DNA of 64,000 nt. Source: Pedosphaera sp. (lineage in GTDB: Bacteria > Verrucomicrobiota > Verrucomicrobiia > Limisphaerales > UBA9464). The notes beneath the pieces are model-generated. The model did no database searches and was not told where the DNA came from. It saw only the letters and a list, made by a program, of their open reading frames with translations. Numbering within the stretch: position 1 is the first letter of the stretch; every line of letters begins with the position of its first letter. A program made the translations under genes and the position numbers. Where the stretch lies: positions 59,658 through 123,657 of the forward strand of contig SIBK01000003.1 of the NCBI GenBank assembly GCA_009695205.1, in the 5' to 3' direction. Shown piece by piece: positions 55,645-64,000 of the stretch.

Positions 55645-56510
55645 ATGATTCTTGCTGGCGACATCGGCGGCACTAGTTCTCGCTTCGGCCTCTTCGGCAT
55701 CGCGGGCCCCATCCTCGGCGGCGAAGTCATCACGCCGAATCTCCCGTGGCACATCCGCGCGACGTCGCTGGCTTCGGAACTCAGGCTGAAGAGTGTCTCG
55801 CTGATCAACGATCTTGAGGCGAACGCCTACGGTGCTACCGCGTTGCCTGAGTCCGATTTCGAGACGTTGCAACGGGGCGTCGTTGACCCGGGCGGAAACG
55901 CGGGCATCCTCTCTGCAGGCACGGGTCTCGGGCAGGCGGGCTTCTACTTCGACGGCAAACGCCTCCCCCATTCGCCAGCGAATGGGGGGTTACGTGGACT
56001 TCCAGCCGCAGAGCGAAATCGAGATCGAATTGTTGCTATTCCTTCGGCAGAAGTTCGGCCATGTGAGCTACGAGCGAGTGCTCTCCGAGCCGGGTTTGGT
56101 AAACATTTTCGAGTTCCTTCGCGCGACGGGTCGTGGCGAGGAGTCGCCTGCGCTGACTGCCGAGCTCGCCTCGGGGATGTCTGCCGAGACGATTTCCGCG
56201 GCCGGGCTCGCCGGGACGTCATCGCGCGCCGTGCAGGCGGTTGAGCTCTTCGTGACGCTCTACGGGGCGGAGGCCGGCAATCTGGCTCTCAAGATGAAAG
56301 CCACGCGCGGCGTGCTCATCGGCGGCGGCATCGCGCCCAAGCTAATCACCAAGCTGCGCGAGCCGCGCTTCCTCGCCGCGTTCCTCGACAAAGGCCGGAT
56401 GTCCCCGCTGCTCAAACACATCTCCATCCGCGTGATCCTCAACGACCAGTGCGCGCTCCTCGGCGCGGCGCTCTATGCAGCGTTGGAGGCCGGCTTGTCA
56501 AGAATTCCAC
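55645..56510 (+). pseudogene. Glucokinase with internal deletion and G-run frameshift
   Basis: The start MILAGDIGGTSSRFGLF is the ATP-binding opening of Glk-type glucokinase. It is followed at once by GIAGPILGGEVITPNLPWHI, so about 60 residues that normally separate these motifs are missing. SVSLINDLEANAYGATALPE and AGILSAGTGLGQAGFYFDGK follow. The frame then changes inside a run of six G near 55984-55990; with five G the reading continues YVDFQPQSEIEIELLLFLRQ and YERVLSEPGLVNIFEFLRAT to GVLIGGGIAPKLITKLREPR and LNDQCALLGAALYAALEAGL. Two independent lesions make activity unlikely. The 3' frame runs on into the convergent gene. Confidence 0.85.
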
Positions 56511-56556
56511 TGTCGCCTAGCCTCAGAACTCGGGATAATTGGCATTCTCGCACTTC

Positions 56557-59187
56557 TCACCGAAACTCCACCGTCACCAACTCCGCCACGGCGCCCGCGG
56601 ATGATGCCACGCCGTGAACCACAAGATACACCGGGCGTATCCCGGATTTACCCTCGACCGGCTCCGTAGCGGTGGACAATTTGCCTTCGTGAACGTCCGC
56701 CAACGCGGCGCTCGTCCAAAGTTCGCCGCCAGGCGCATCGAGGCGCGCCTCGAGTCGGACCGGACCGGCTCCCAGCGGTCGCCCGCGAAAACGGAGCTCA
56801 CGCACCTGTTCCAAATTGATCCGGTCAAATCGCAACCACCCGCCCGACTCCACCCGGGCCACCAGCCCGTCACCCAGGTTCTCCTGCGTCGAAGCTTTGG
56901 CAGCCGCGTCAAAATGCGCTGCCCGTTGTCTCCGTGTGCGCAACGCCACCGTCGCCTCACTGCGCAACGCCGGCACTGCTCCCTGCGCTTGATCTGTCGC
57001 TGAGGTCGTCAGGATCAATACTGCTTCGGCGTCGCGCTCGTTTGCACCCAGAGCCGTCGACGGTCGGACCTGCCCGACCAGACCCGATGGCTGGGGCAGC
57101 ACTTGTCGGGACGCGAGTCCGAGGATCCAATCCAACATTTGTCGTGCCTGGTCCGGTGTGTATTGGGGATTCGGTGGCATGGGAATCTGCCCCCAGACTC
57201 CCAAGCCGCCGGTGCGAATCTTCTTCGACACTATCTCCCGGGCGGCCGCATTGGTGGCGTAACGCTGGGCGACGGCGAGATACGGCGGGCCGGCGGATTT
57301 GTCTGTCGCCGTGTGGCACGAAAAACAAGTTCCGGCCCTCATCAAAGCCATGCCTGGATGGGCATTCATCGCATCCCCCTCCACGAGGCGGTCCCGTCGT
57401 TCGACCTGCACTGTGACCTTCTCAGCGGGCAAAGCGCCGTCCTCGGCATCCTGTGCGGTCACCGACCAGTCCACCGCCTTGTTCCATTCAAAAAAACCTC
57501 CATCTGCCGGCGTGGTGATACGAACCTGCGGCGGAGAGTTTCCGGCTACTACGGGCAGCCGCGCCACACTGCGGGCCCCGGCTGGATCCGACACGGCAAC
57601 CTCCAACACCCAGCGGCCCGCATTCGTGATGACGTGCTCAACTTGAACGCCATCGGCCGTGGCGCCACCTGGAAATTTCCACCGATAGGTGAGATGATCC
57701 GCATCCGGATCGCGCGAGTCCGCCGCGGAGGCACGCAACGTGAATGGCAGTTTGGCAGCCGTGATTTCCGCCGTGATGCGCGCCACCGGAGCTCGATTTC
57801 CACGTCGATAAACACAGCGCACGATCCGCCCGTCCTTGTTGTCTCGAAAACGATCCCCGTACTCCACGACGTATAACGCACCGTCCGGACCGATTTTCAA
57901 GTCCGTGGGCTTCCGAAAAATCATTCCACTCATGAATGGCTCGAGGCCCAGGAGTTTTCCATCAGGAGAAAGCCGCGCCACCTGGATCCAATTGCGCATC
58001 CACTCGGCGAAGATCAGGCATCCATCGAGCGTGTCTGGCAGTTTCACCTGGGAAGTTAGGGCGGGATCGAAATGATAGATCGGTCCCCCAGTGATACTGC
58101 GGCCGCCCGAGCCAACTTCCGGCCACACACGAGAAGCTACCGTGGGATAATAGAGTAGCGCAGGCTGCGCTTCGGGCAGTTCGCGCAGTCCTGTGTTACC
58201 TCGGGAATCGTTCACCAGATGCCGCGGATCAAACGGTTCGCCGACCGGCTTCTTCGTGACGGGATCAAACGGGCGCCAAGCCTCATTCGGGCCACTCATG
58301 AAGGGCCAGCCGTAGAAACCCGGCCCTTTCGCCAGATTGATTTCATCGTAGCCCTCGGGTCCAAGTCCCAGCGATGTATCCACGTTACCGCCCACATCTC
58401 CCCAGACAATCCAGCCGGTCTTGGGGTCGGCAAATACGCGGAAGGCGTTCCGGATGCCCATCGCAAAAACCTCGGGCCGGCCTTGCCGGGCATCGGAAAA
58501 CATGTTCCCGTGGGGAATGGTGTAAGTTCCGTCCGCCTGCGGTGTGATGCGCAAGATTTTCCCCCGCAAATCCATCGAGTTCGCGGCCGACCGCCGTGCG
58601 TCGAACAACTCCTTGCCGGGTGAGGGATCAAACGCCGGAACGTTCTGCGGCGGTGTGTTTTCCCCGGTGCCAATGATCAGGTTGCCCTCCCGGTCCCATT
58701 TTAAATCCCCGCCGCAATGGGGCGGCTCCTCGCTATCGATCGCCCATTCAAGCACCGCCTTTTCCTCAGCTAAATCCACCGTGCCATCCTTCAGTGTAAA
58801 CCGCGAAACTCGCATCACGAGGTGTTTTTCCTCTGGGCAGCGCAACGTGTAAAAATGTCCAGAAACTGCGAAATCCCGTGCCAACAAAAAGGAAAGCAGG
58901 CCGGTGTCCCAGGCCACGTGCGTGGGCAGCATGGCAATCCGAGTCGTCAGGCGGGTCCGCGGATCCCACGTCTTAAGACTGCCCGTGCGCTCCACGAAAT
59001 AGAGCCGCCCTTCGGCAGTGATTTCGACCGAAACCGGGTCGTCCGCCGCAGCCACCAGCACCTCCCGTTCGAAACGGGCGGGATCTACGGATTCCGTCGC
59101 CCACGCGAAGTGCACCACGATGCTTGCGCCCAGGGTGAGCCATACGATCCCTGCACGCGTTCCGCCGTGAAATGAGAAATAAGCCAT
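56557..59187 (-). CDS. PQQ-dependent sugar dehydrogenase fused to cytochrome c and C-terminal beta domain
   Basis: An intact protein of 876 residues from ATG 59187 with a signal segment (GIVWLTLGASIVVHFAWATE). Residues 30-420 are a soluble glucose/sorbosone dehydrogenase propeller: EITAEGRLYFVERTGSLKTW, GGDLKWDREGNLIIGTGENT, DLKIGPDGALYVVEYGDRFR. An Ig/PKD-like pair follows (LRASAADSRDPDADHLTYRW, VRITTPADGGFFEWNKAVDW). Near residue 630 a cytochrome c site CFSCH lies in LMRAGTCFSCHTATDKSAGP, with MPPNP downstream as likely Met ligand. The last 150 residues look like a CBM6-like sugar-binding domain. It probably oxidises a sugar in the periplasm and passes electrons to its own haem. Confidence 0.88.
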   Translation of the reverse strand: MAYFSFHGGTRAGIVWLTLGASIVVHFAWATESVDPARFEREVLVAAADDPVSVEITAEGRLYFVERTGSLKTWDPRTRLTTRIAMLPTHVAWDTGLLSFLLARDFAVSGHFYTLRCPEEKHLVMRVSRFTLKDGTVDLAEEKAVLEWAIDSEEPPHCGGDLKWDREGNLIIGTGENTPPQNVPAFDPSPGKELFDARRSAANSMDLRGKILRITPQADGTYTIPHGNMFSDARQGRPEVFAMGIRNAFRVFADPKTGWIVWGDVGGNVDTSLGLGPEGYDEINLAKGPGFYGWPFMSGPNEAWRPFDPVTKKPVGEPFDPRHLVNDSRGNTGLRELPEAQPALLYYPTVASRVWPEVGSGGRSITGGPIYHFDPALTSQVKLPDTLDGCLIFAEWMRNWIQVARLSPDGKLLGLEPFMSGMIFRKPTDLKIGPDGALYVVEYGDRFRDNKDGRIVRCVYRRGNRAPVARITAEITAAKLPFTLRASAADSRDPDADHLTYRWKFPGGATADGVQVEHVITNAGRWVLEVAVSDPAGARSVARLPVVAGNSPPQVRITTPADGGFFEWNKAVDWSVTAQDAEDGALPAEKVTVQVERRDRLVEGDAMNAHPGMALMRAGTCFSCHTATDKSAGPPYLAVAQRYATNAAAREIVSKKIRTGGLGVWGQIPMPPNPQYTPDQARQMLDWILGLASRQVLPQPSGLVGQVRPSTALGANERDAEAVLILTTSATDQAQGAVPALRSEATVALRTRRQRAAHFDAAAKASTQENLGDGLVARVESGGWLRFDRINLEQVRELRFRGRPLGAGPVRLEARLDAPGGELWTSAALADVHEGKLSTATEPVEGKSGIRPVYLVVHGVASSAGAVAELVTVEFR

Positions 59188-59247
59188 CCCGTAGGAATTA
59201 GCCGTTCGACCCGTGTGTGGCGAGCGCGGATCGCTGAAAAATGCCAA

Positions 59248-59460
59248 AAAACACCGAGAGCCTCCGAGTTGTGATGAAATCTGGACGTTCCGTTTTTTGA
59301 ACGGAGGGATAAAGGAACGGAGGGATAAAGGGACAGGTAATTAGTCACTGCAGCGTCTATCGCTTGCCTGTGCGGGGTGCGAGTCCTCGGGACGATTTCG
59401 TAAGGACAGAGGTGCTTGAGAAGCACTCGACGAAAGGCGGTCAACGCACCGACGATCCGA
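59248..59460. repeat. Intergenic region with a 16-base tandem duplication
   Basis: AACGGAGGGATAAAGG occurs twice head to tail at 59300-59315 and 59316-59331. The following bases GGGACAGGTAATTAGTCACT and the stretch to 59460 have a coding-like minus frame (IVGALTAFRRVLLKHLCPYE), but no start or domain supports a gene. It separates the dehydrogenase and CotH genes. Confidence 0.5.
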
Positions 59461-61563
59461 TTAGCGGAGTTTTGTGCGATCGAACGCGCCCGCGGAGCGG
59501 ATTTCACGCTGCGCCAGCAGCCACTTCCGGCGCTGGGTGATGTTGTCCTTGATCGATGCGATATTTCGATCGAATCGGGCCTGCGCTCTTTCGGGTTTTT
59601 CACCGTGGAGTCCGGCCCGGTAGGCCACCTCATCCTGAAGCCGGCTTCGGTATTCGTCCAGGATTGGAAAGAGACGTTCTTCGGTGAAGGTCGTTTCCAG
59701 CAACTCCCGAATGCGGGCGAGGTAGTGGGGACGCAACTGTGGGTTCGCCAGGAGCGGCTTGGAGAACCATCCTCCGGGACGCCACCACGCGCTGCCCCCC
59801 TCCCAAAAGTTCCGGGGCGGCCGGGGCTGGGTCCAGCCCGGCGGGACGTCGCCCTCTGCTCCATAGGTCAGTGGGAGTTGGTAAAAGGTCTTGTCGGGGG
59901 CAATGCCATCATGAAAGCCGAAGGTCTTGTCCTGATCCCATGGGTACATCTCCCATTTCCCAGTTCCTCCGATGTCGTGATAGGTGAAATAGTCGTTGAA
60001 GAATCCGTCCCAATATGACAGGAGGGAATTGACAGCAAAGTAGTTGATCACCTGCTCGACGTTAAATTCGCGCCGGATTAAGTCCCACTGTTCTGCGCTC
60101 TGAGTTCGGCCAAGATTGGCCACGAGTTTTTCGAGATCCTCGTGCCCCGTATGCGGGTTGGTTTTCTTTTCATGCTGTTTCGCGAGGCCGTTCTCATACC
60201 ATAGCAATTTGTATAGGTTACCGTCTGTCGGCAGGCCGTTGCGATGAAGGAACGCCTTGTTAGGTTGTTCAATTAGCAGTTGATATCCGACCGGCCGGCC
60301 ATTGTTCCAAACCCGCACAAAATCCGTCAGACAGGCGGCATTACCGGCCTTGCGGTACAACTCGAAGGCGAGCGGTTCCGCGAGGACAAACCGTTCGTTC
60401 TCTTCAAAAATCAAGCTAATGGTCGTCATCCCGTTCAACGGTCGATCCTTGTGGAAGTGGACTTTCCAACCGGCCGGCCGATCGGCGATCGTCACGAAAT
60501 CGAGCACTTTCGGGGGATTCCCTCCCGGCTCAACCCAGACAACAGCACTGTGGCCTTGAACCGGCGGTTCCTTTTCCGGCGGGCGTCCGAAGGATCGAGG
60601 AGCCCGTGCGCCGGGCTCGCGGCGGCGCGCCCCCCCATCCGTTTGGATCAGGAACACCCATGGCACTCGGTCCGGCGCAAGGTTTGTGTGCACGAAAAGG
60701 GAAATCGCCGGCCGCGGCTCGCTCGGCGCCGGGTAGAAGCGCGTGAGCTCCGTGGTATCGGTGGCGGAGATCCGAAACCGCACGAGGGACATGAGGGGTT
60801 GTCCGGGTATCGTTCCTCGAAAGCGATTATTTGCCACCCGTACCATGGGAACCGATTTCTCTGAAGATTCCGACCCAACGGTGGCCACTCGGTATAGCAG
60901 CTCGACGCTGCGCACGCCGGCCTCGGAGGTGACGTCCGCCTCAACCTTGACGGGCTCCAGGGGTCCTGGGCTTCCAGGAAGGGACTCCACGCGACTGACG
61001 ACTGGAGGCAGATCAGCGAGATCGACGGAATTCGGTTTTCCGGCCGATCCACCCGGACGCAGTGGATCCGCGGAGAGGGGTGAACCCGTCCAGTTATTGG
61101 GGAGATTTCCCGCTACGTTTGCGGAAATCCTTTCGAGCGTCGCGGAGAACCCGTCGGCCGCTCGAGGCCATGGAGCGCGGTCATCGTAGCGCAACGAATC
61201 GACCACCTCACCCTGGGCGTTGCGCAGTTCGAGTCGCTCACCGCTGTGTTTCAAATTACCTTTAAACTCTCCGACCGGAATCGAATCGTAAAACAACTCG
61301 AACCTCTTGCGGTTCTGGCATACCACCACGTAGCCCTCCGCAGGAATCTGGCTCGCTACCGGAAACTCAAATTCAATGCCCTTCGAAAATTTCCAACCGG
61401 AGACATCCACAGCCTGATTGGACGTGTTGCGAAGTTCGACAAACTGCAGGTCATGGAGATCGCCTGGGGCGTGATACAGGATCTCGTTGATCACGACCCG
61501 CGCCCGGACGGGGCCGATCGTGAGGGTTGCAATCAATGGGAGCAAACGCCAAATCTGAGACAT
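59461..61563 (-). CDS. Lamin-tail and CotH-kinase domain exported protein
   Basis: An intact protein of 700 residues from ATG 61563 with a signal peptide (IWRLLPLIATLTIGPVRARV). Residues 25-140 are a lamin-tail domain: VINEILYHAPGDLHDLQFVE, VDVSGWKFSKGIEFEFP. A bridging beta region follows. From about residue 340 a CotH-type kinase domain is visible: RVWNNGRPVGYQLLIEQPNK, and near residue 550 KWEMYPWDQDKTFG with the acidic active-site pattern of CotH (DxDxTFG). CotH proteins phosphorylate Ser/Thr on spore-coat or surface proteins. The lamin-tail plus CotH arrangement is common on exported proteins of Verrucomicrobiota. The target is unknown. Confidence 0.9.
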   Translation of the reverse strand: MSQIWRLLPLIATLTIGPVRARVVINEILYHAPGDLHDLQFVELRNTSNQAVDVSGWKFSKGIEFEFPVASQIPAEGYVVVCQNRKRFELFYDSIPVGEFKGNLKHSGERLELRNAQGEVVDSLRYDDRAPWPRAADGFSATLERISANVAGNLPNNWTGSPLSADPLRPGGSAGKPNSVDLADLPPVVSRVESLPGSPGPLEPVKVEADVTSEAGVRSVELLYRVATVGSESSEKSVPMVRVANNRFRGTIPGQPLMSLVRFRISATDTTELTRFYPAPSEPRPAISLFVHTNLAPDRVPWVFLIQTDGGARRREPGARAPRSFGRPPEKEPPVQGHSAVVWVEPGGNPPKVLDFVTIADRPAGWKVHFHKDRPLNGMTTISLIFEENERFVLAEPLAFELYRKAGNAACLTDFVRVWNNGRPVGYQLLIEQPNKAFLHRNGLPTDGNLYKLLWYENGLAKQHEKKTNPHTGHEDLEKLVANLGRTQSAEQWDLIRREFNVEQVINYFAVNSLLSYWDGFFNDYFTYHDIGGTGKWEMYPWDQDKTFGFHDGIAPDKTFYQLPLTYGAEGDVPPGWTQPRPPRNFWEGGSAWWRPGGWFSKPLLANPQLRPHYLARIRELLETTFTEERLFPILDEYRSRLQDEVAYRAGLHGEKPERAQARFDRNIASIKDNITQRRKWLLAQREIRSAGAFDRTKLR

Positions 61564-61715
61564 AAAACGAAGTGAGAGACCGAAAAGGGGCAAGCGATCC
61601 GATCACCATAATATACCGACCCAAATTCAGCGCAGAAACAAAACGGAAGATCAGCGACAGAGCTTAGAATGCCTTCATCCCCGTTTTGAGCGCGGGGATT
61701 GGGCTGGCTGCACGT

Positions 61716-62600
61716 TTAGTCTTTCTTCGGTTTAAGCCGCTTCTCAAAAAACGCGAACAACGCCTTGTCCGATTTCTCTGCGTCCGCGCCTTTGAATCCG
61801 TGGCCGGCGCCTTCCAGCGTCAGTAACTCTACTTCCACGCCGCAGACCTGGAGCCGGTCGCGCATCCACAGCGCTTGCTCGTAGGCGACGTATTTGTCCT
61901 CGGTGCCGTGAATGAGCAATGTGGGTGCGGCGTGCGGCGTGACCCACGGGAGAGGGCTGCCGATTATGTGCCTGTGGCGTTCCTGTTCCAGGTTGCCGCC
62001 AAACCACAGCGGCAACACCTCGTGCGCGTCCACGCTCTTGCCATACGACTTTGTGAAATCACTCGGCCCGTATACGTTCACCACGCACGTCACGGCGCTG
62101 GATTGTTCCGGGTTGCCGCCGTTGCCCTCGAACTCCGGCACCCCCGCCGTCACGCCAAGGAATTGCACCAGATGTCCGCCCGCCGAACCGCCCGTCACCC
62201 CAATGCGGCTCGGATCTATGTTGTACTTCTTCGCGTTCGCACGCAGCCAGCGAACCGCGGCCTTCATATCATGCACCGCAGCCGGGAACTGGAACTTGGG
62301 CGCGAGCCGGTAACTCGCCGTGGCAGCGACGTACCCCCGCTGCGCCAGCATCAGGCAGAGGGCGTCGTACCCTTCGCGACTCCCCGCGCGAAATCCCCCT
62401 CCGTGAACGCAAAGGACGGCCGGGAAGGGCGCGCCGCCATTCTTGGGTCGTGCGATGTTCATCTGCAAATGCTGGTCGTCGGTATTTGTGTACTCGACGT
62501 TCTTCTCAAACACCACATCGGCGGGCACGGGCAAATCAGCACTGCGAACGGCGGTGGAAAACCAAGCAATGGCGAAAAGAGAGAGGGTGCGTTTGAACAT
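61716..62600 (-). CDS. Exported alpha/beta hydrolase (acetyl-esterase-like)
   Basis: An intact protein of 294 residues from ATG 62598-62600 with a signal peptide (LSLFAIAWFSTAVRSAD). The oxyanion motif FPAVLCVHGGGFRAGSREGY, nucleophile elbow RIGVTGGSAGGHLVQFLG (GxSxG), acid in THGTEDKYVAYEQALW-like LIHGTEDKYVA and catalytic His in EGAGHGFKG define an esterase/BD-FAE-type lipase fold. Such enzymes remove acetyl groups from plant polysaccharides or act on small esters. It is downstream of no obvious operon partner; the CotH gene follows after 150 bases. Bases 61594-61715 hold no gene. Confidence 0.9.
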   Translation of the reverse strand: MFKRTLSLFAIAWFSTAVRSADLPVPADVVFEKNVEYTNTDDQHLQMNIARPKNGGAPFPAVLCVHGGGFRAGSREGYDALCLMLAQRGYVAATASYRLAPKFQFPAAVHDMKAAVRWLRANAKKYNIDPSRIGVTGGSAGGHLVQFLGVTAGVPEFEGNGGNPEQSSAVTCVVNVYGPSDFTKSYGKSVDAHEVLPLWFGGNLEQERHRHIIGSPLPWVTPHAAPTLLIHGTEDKYVAYEQALWMRDRLQVCGVEVELLTLEGAGHGFKGADAEKSDKALFAFFEKRLKPKKD

Positions 62601-62815
62601 GGCGCGAGAATAGGCCCGCCGCGAAGAGTTTGGCAAGGGTGGCTGCACCTTGCGCGGCGCCGCGCGCATGGAAAAACGACACTTGCCAGGAACTCACGGG
62701 GAGATCACCAATGCCGACAGAACTGCCCGTCCGAGAAAACCGGCTCTCCTTCGCTGCGGAGCGTGAAGGATCGTGAAGCCTTTAAAAGGAAAGTCCTATC
62801 AACACTAATCATCTT

Positions 62816-64000
62816 ATGAAGACCCAGCACCTCTCCACGCGTGCGGCCAAAATCGTCCGATGGGCACCTCCCTGGCTCGTTGGTGTCGCCGCCCTGGTCA
62901 GCTTCTGCGTCGGCGTCCGATCCCAGGAAATCGGATTCACCGTGCAGGGTCATTTGTCGCAGGAGGGCAAACCGGCAACGGGTCTCTTCGATTTCTATTT
63001 CACGTTGCGGAACGGACCCATCGGCGAAGCCCTTGCCGAGTTTCTTCGCCCAGCCGTGCCGGTCCAGGGCGGACTCTTCGCCACGGTGGTGCCTTTCCGG
63101 CCGGCCTTCTTCGACATCTTCACCATCGCCGACAGTGAAACTCGGGATGAGGCGCGCTATCTCGAGATAGCGGTGAGTTCCGCGGCGATACCTTCCGCCA
63201 GTGCCGAGGATCGGTCTGGCGGACGGGCGCATCTTGCCGCACTGCTGCCCGGTTTTATCACGCTTCAGCCATCCATCCGGATCACACCGGCGCCCACGGC
63301 GATCCATTCGGCGGCGGCGGCCTCGATCACTCCGGGAGGGATCACTCCGTCGGCGCTGATTGGTACGATCTTGCCTGCGACGCTCAGCGGTCTTGTGGCG
63401 GTGCAGTCCGGTAGAAAGTTCTTGATCCTTCCCGCTCCCGGACCGGCGTGGGCGCTCGCGGAAAACAGCGGGACGACTTCCTCCGGTTTCCTGGGCACTA
63501 CGGACCAGCGGTCGCTGGGGGTGCGAGTCGCCAATGCCCGGGCGCTGCTGATTTCGCCGGCCGGCGGCAGCCCCAACCTCATCGGAGGGTACTCCGGAAA
63601 TGCGGTCACCGGGGCCGTCGGTGTCGTCATCGGCGGGGGCGGCAGCGCAGGCAACACCAACCTGGCTGACACCAACTTCGGGTTCATCGGCGGAGGACTG
63701 AGCAACTACGTGGGGGGGTGGCCGCGACCGTGACCGGCGGGCAGGGAAACTCGGCCACCAATGCCTATGCCGTCGTGGGCGGCGGCACTCAAAATTTCGC
63801 ATCGAGCTCCCTTTCCGTCATCGGCGGCGGATTGCGTAACCAAGCCGGCGGTGAGCACGCCACGGTGGGCGGGGGCCGGCAGAACCTCGCCGGTGGATCG
63901 GCATCGACGGTTTGGGGCGGTCAGGACAATACCGCGATGTTGGATCAATCTACAGTCGGCGGGGGCGGGGCAAACCTTGCCGCGGGGACGGGCGCGACCA
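62816..64000 (+). CDS. YadA-head-like repeat surface protein (3' end outside window), frameshift in a G7 run
   Basis: The start MKTQHLSTRAAKIVRWAPPW gives a signal peptide (LVGVAALVSFCVGVRSQ). An N-terminal domain (IGFTVQGHLSQEGKPATGLF, ETRDEARYLEIAVSSAAIPS) is common in tail-fibre/head-repeat proteins of this group. From about residue 250 short glycine-rich repeats of the type GNAVTGAVGVVIGGGGSAGN start. At a run of seven G (63713-63719) the frame changes; the repeats continue in the second frame (AVVGGGTQNFASSSLSVIGG, ATVGGGRQNLAGGSASTVWG) to the window edge. The repeats resemble the YadA head motif (GGxxNxAxGxxATVGGG). A surface adhesin or fibre is likely. The shift may be a homopolymer error or a phase-variation switch. 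Confidence 0.8.

Overview
The window looks like a GC-rich Gram-negative bacterium of the Planctomycetota-Verrucomicrobiota-Chlamydiota group, most likely a Verrucomicrobiota (Limisphaerales/Pedosphaera-like) genome or metagenome bin. This rests on gene families: an H-X9-DG prepilin end, DUF1552 and DUF1592 proteins with haem-binding CxxCH motifs, an LpxC-FabZ fusion, a one-piece SecDF, PQQ-dehydrogenase/cytochrome fusions and a YadA-head-like repeat protein. No tRNA, rRNA or CRISPR array was recognised.

Layout. 1-1.6 kb: prepilin-like 3' end, divergent PanB-like gene and small remnants. 1.6-6.9 kb (minus): broken PA14/cytochrome c, GloVer-type and cadherin/Ig-like segments. 7.0-10.3 kb: oligopeptide ABC genes (binding protein and permease, both frameshifted), separated by a RAYT transposase inside inverted REP repeats. 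10.4-20.4 kb (minus): a ribose-type sugar ABC/oxidoreductase operon with overlapping genes, where most members carry stops or frameshifts and one is an in-frame Gfo/Idh-permease chimera. 20.9-22.8 kb: double metallo-beta-lactamase protein. 23.0-28.5 kb: REP repeats and a run of gene fragments, several made of two ends of a gene with the middle missing; only an M81 peptidase and a cupin look whole.

28.5-40.7 kb (minus): eight intact, tightly coupled genes for exported proteins (lyase-like, two neutral-ceramidase-like, a short chimera, SnoaL/NIPSNAP lipoprotein, DUF1592, DUF1552, unknown). 40.9-42.3 kb: serine hydrolase whose signal peptide is cut off by an in-frame TGA. 42.4-51.1 kb: intact core genes, lpxA and lpxC-fabZ on minus, divergent from yajC-secDF-terC-exoD-recJ on plus. 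51.4-56.6 kb: broken TPR membrane protein, frameshifted TolC-type protein, cNMP-binding protein, glucokinase remnant. 56.6-62.6 kb (minus): PQQ dehydrogenase-cytochrome, lamin-tail/CotH protein, esterase. 62.8-64.0 kb: start of a head-repeat surface protein cut by the window edge.

The strongest overall signal is the contrast between intact blocks (28.5-51.1 kb) and blocks dense with stops, frameshifts and internal deletions (1.6-20.4, 23.2-27.5, 51.4-56.5 kb). The inferred stop changes are mostly of the C-to-T type, and four fall in CTAGG/CCTAG contexts that would be CCWGG before change. This could be real gene decay or a read/assembly artefact; the sequence alone cannot settle it.
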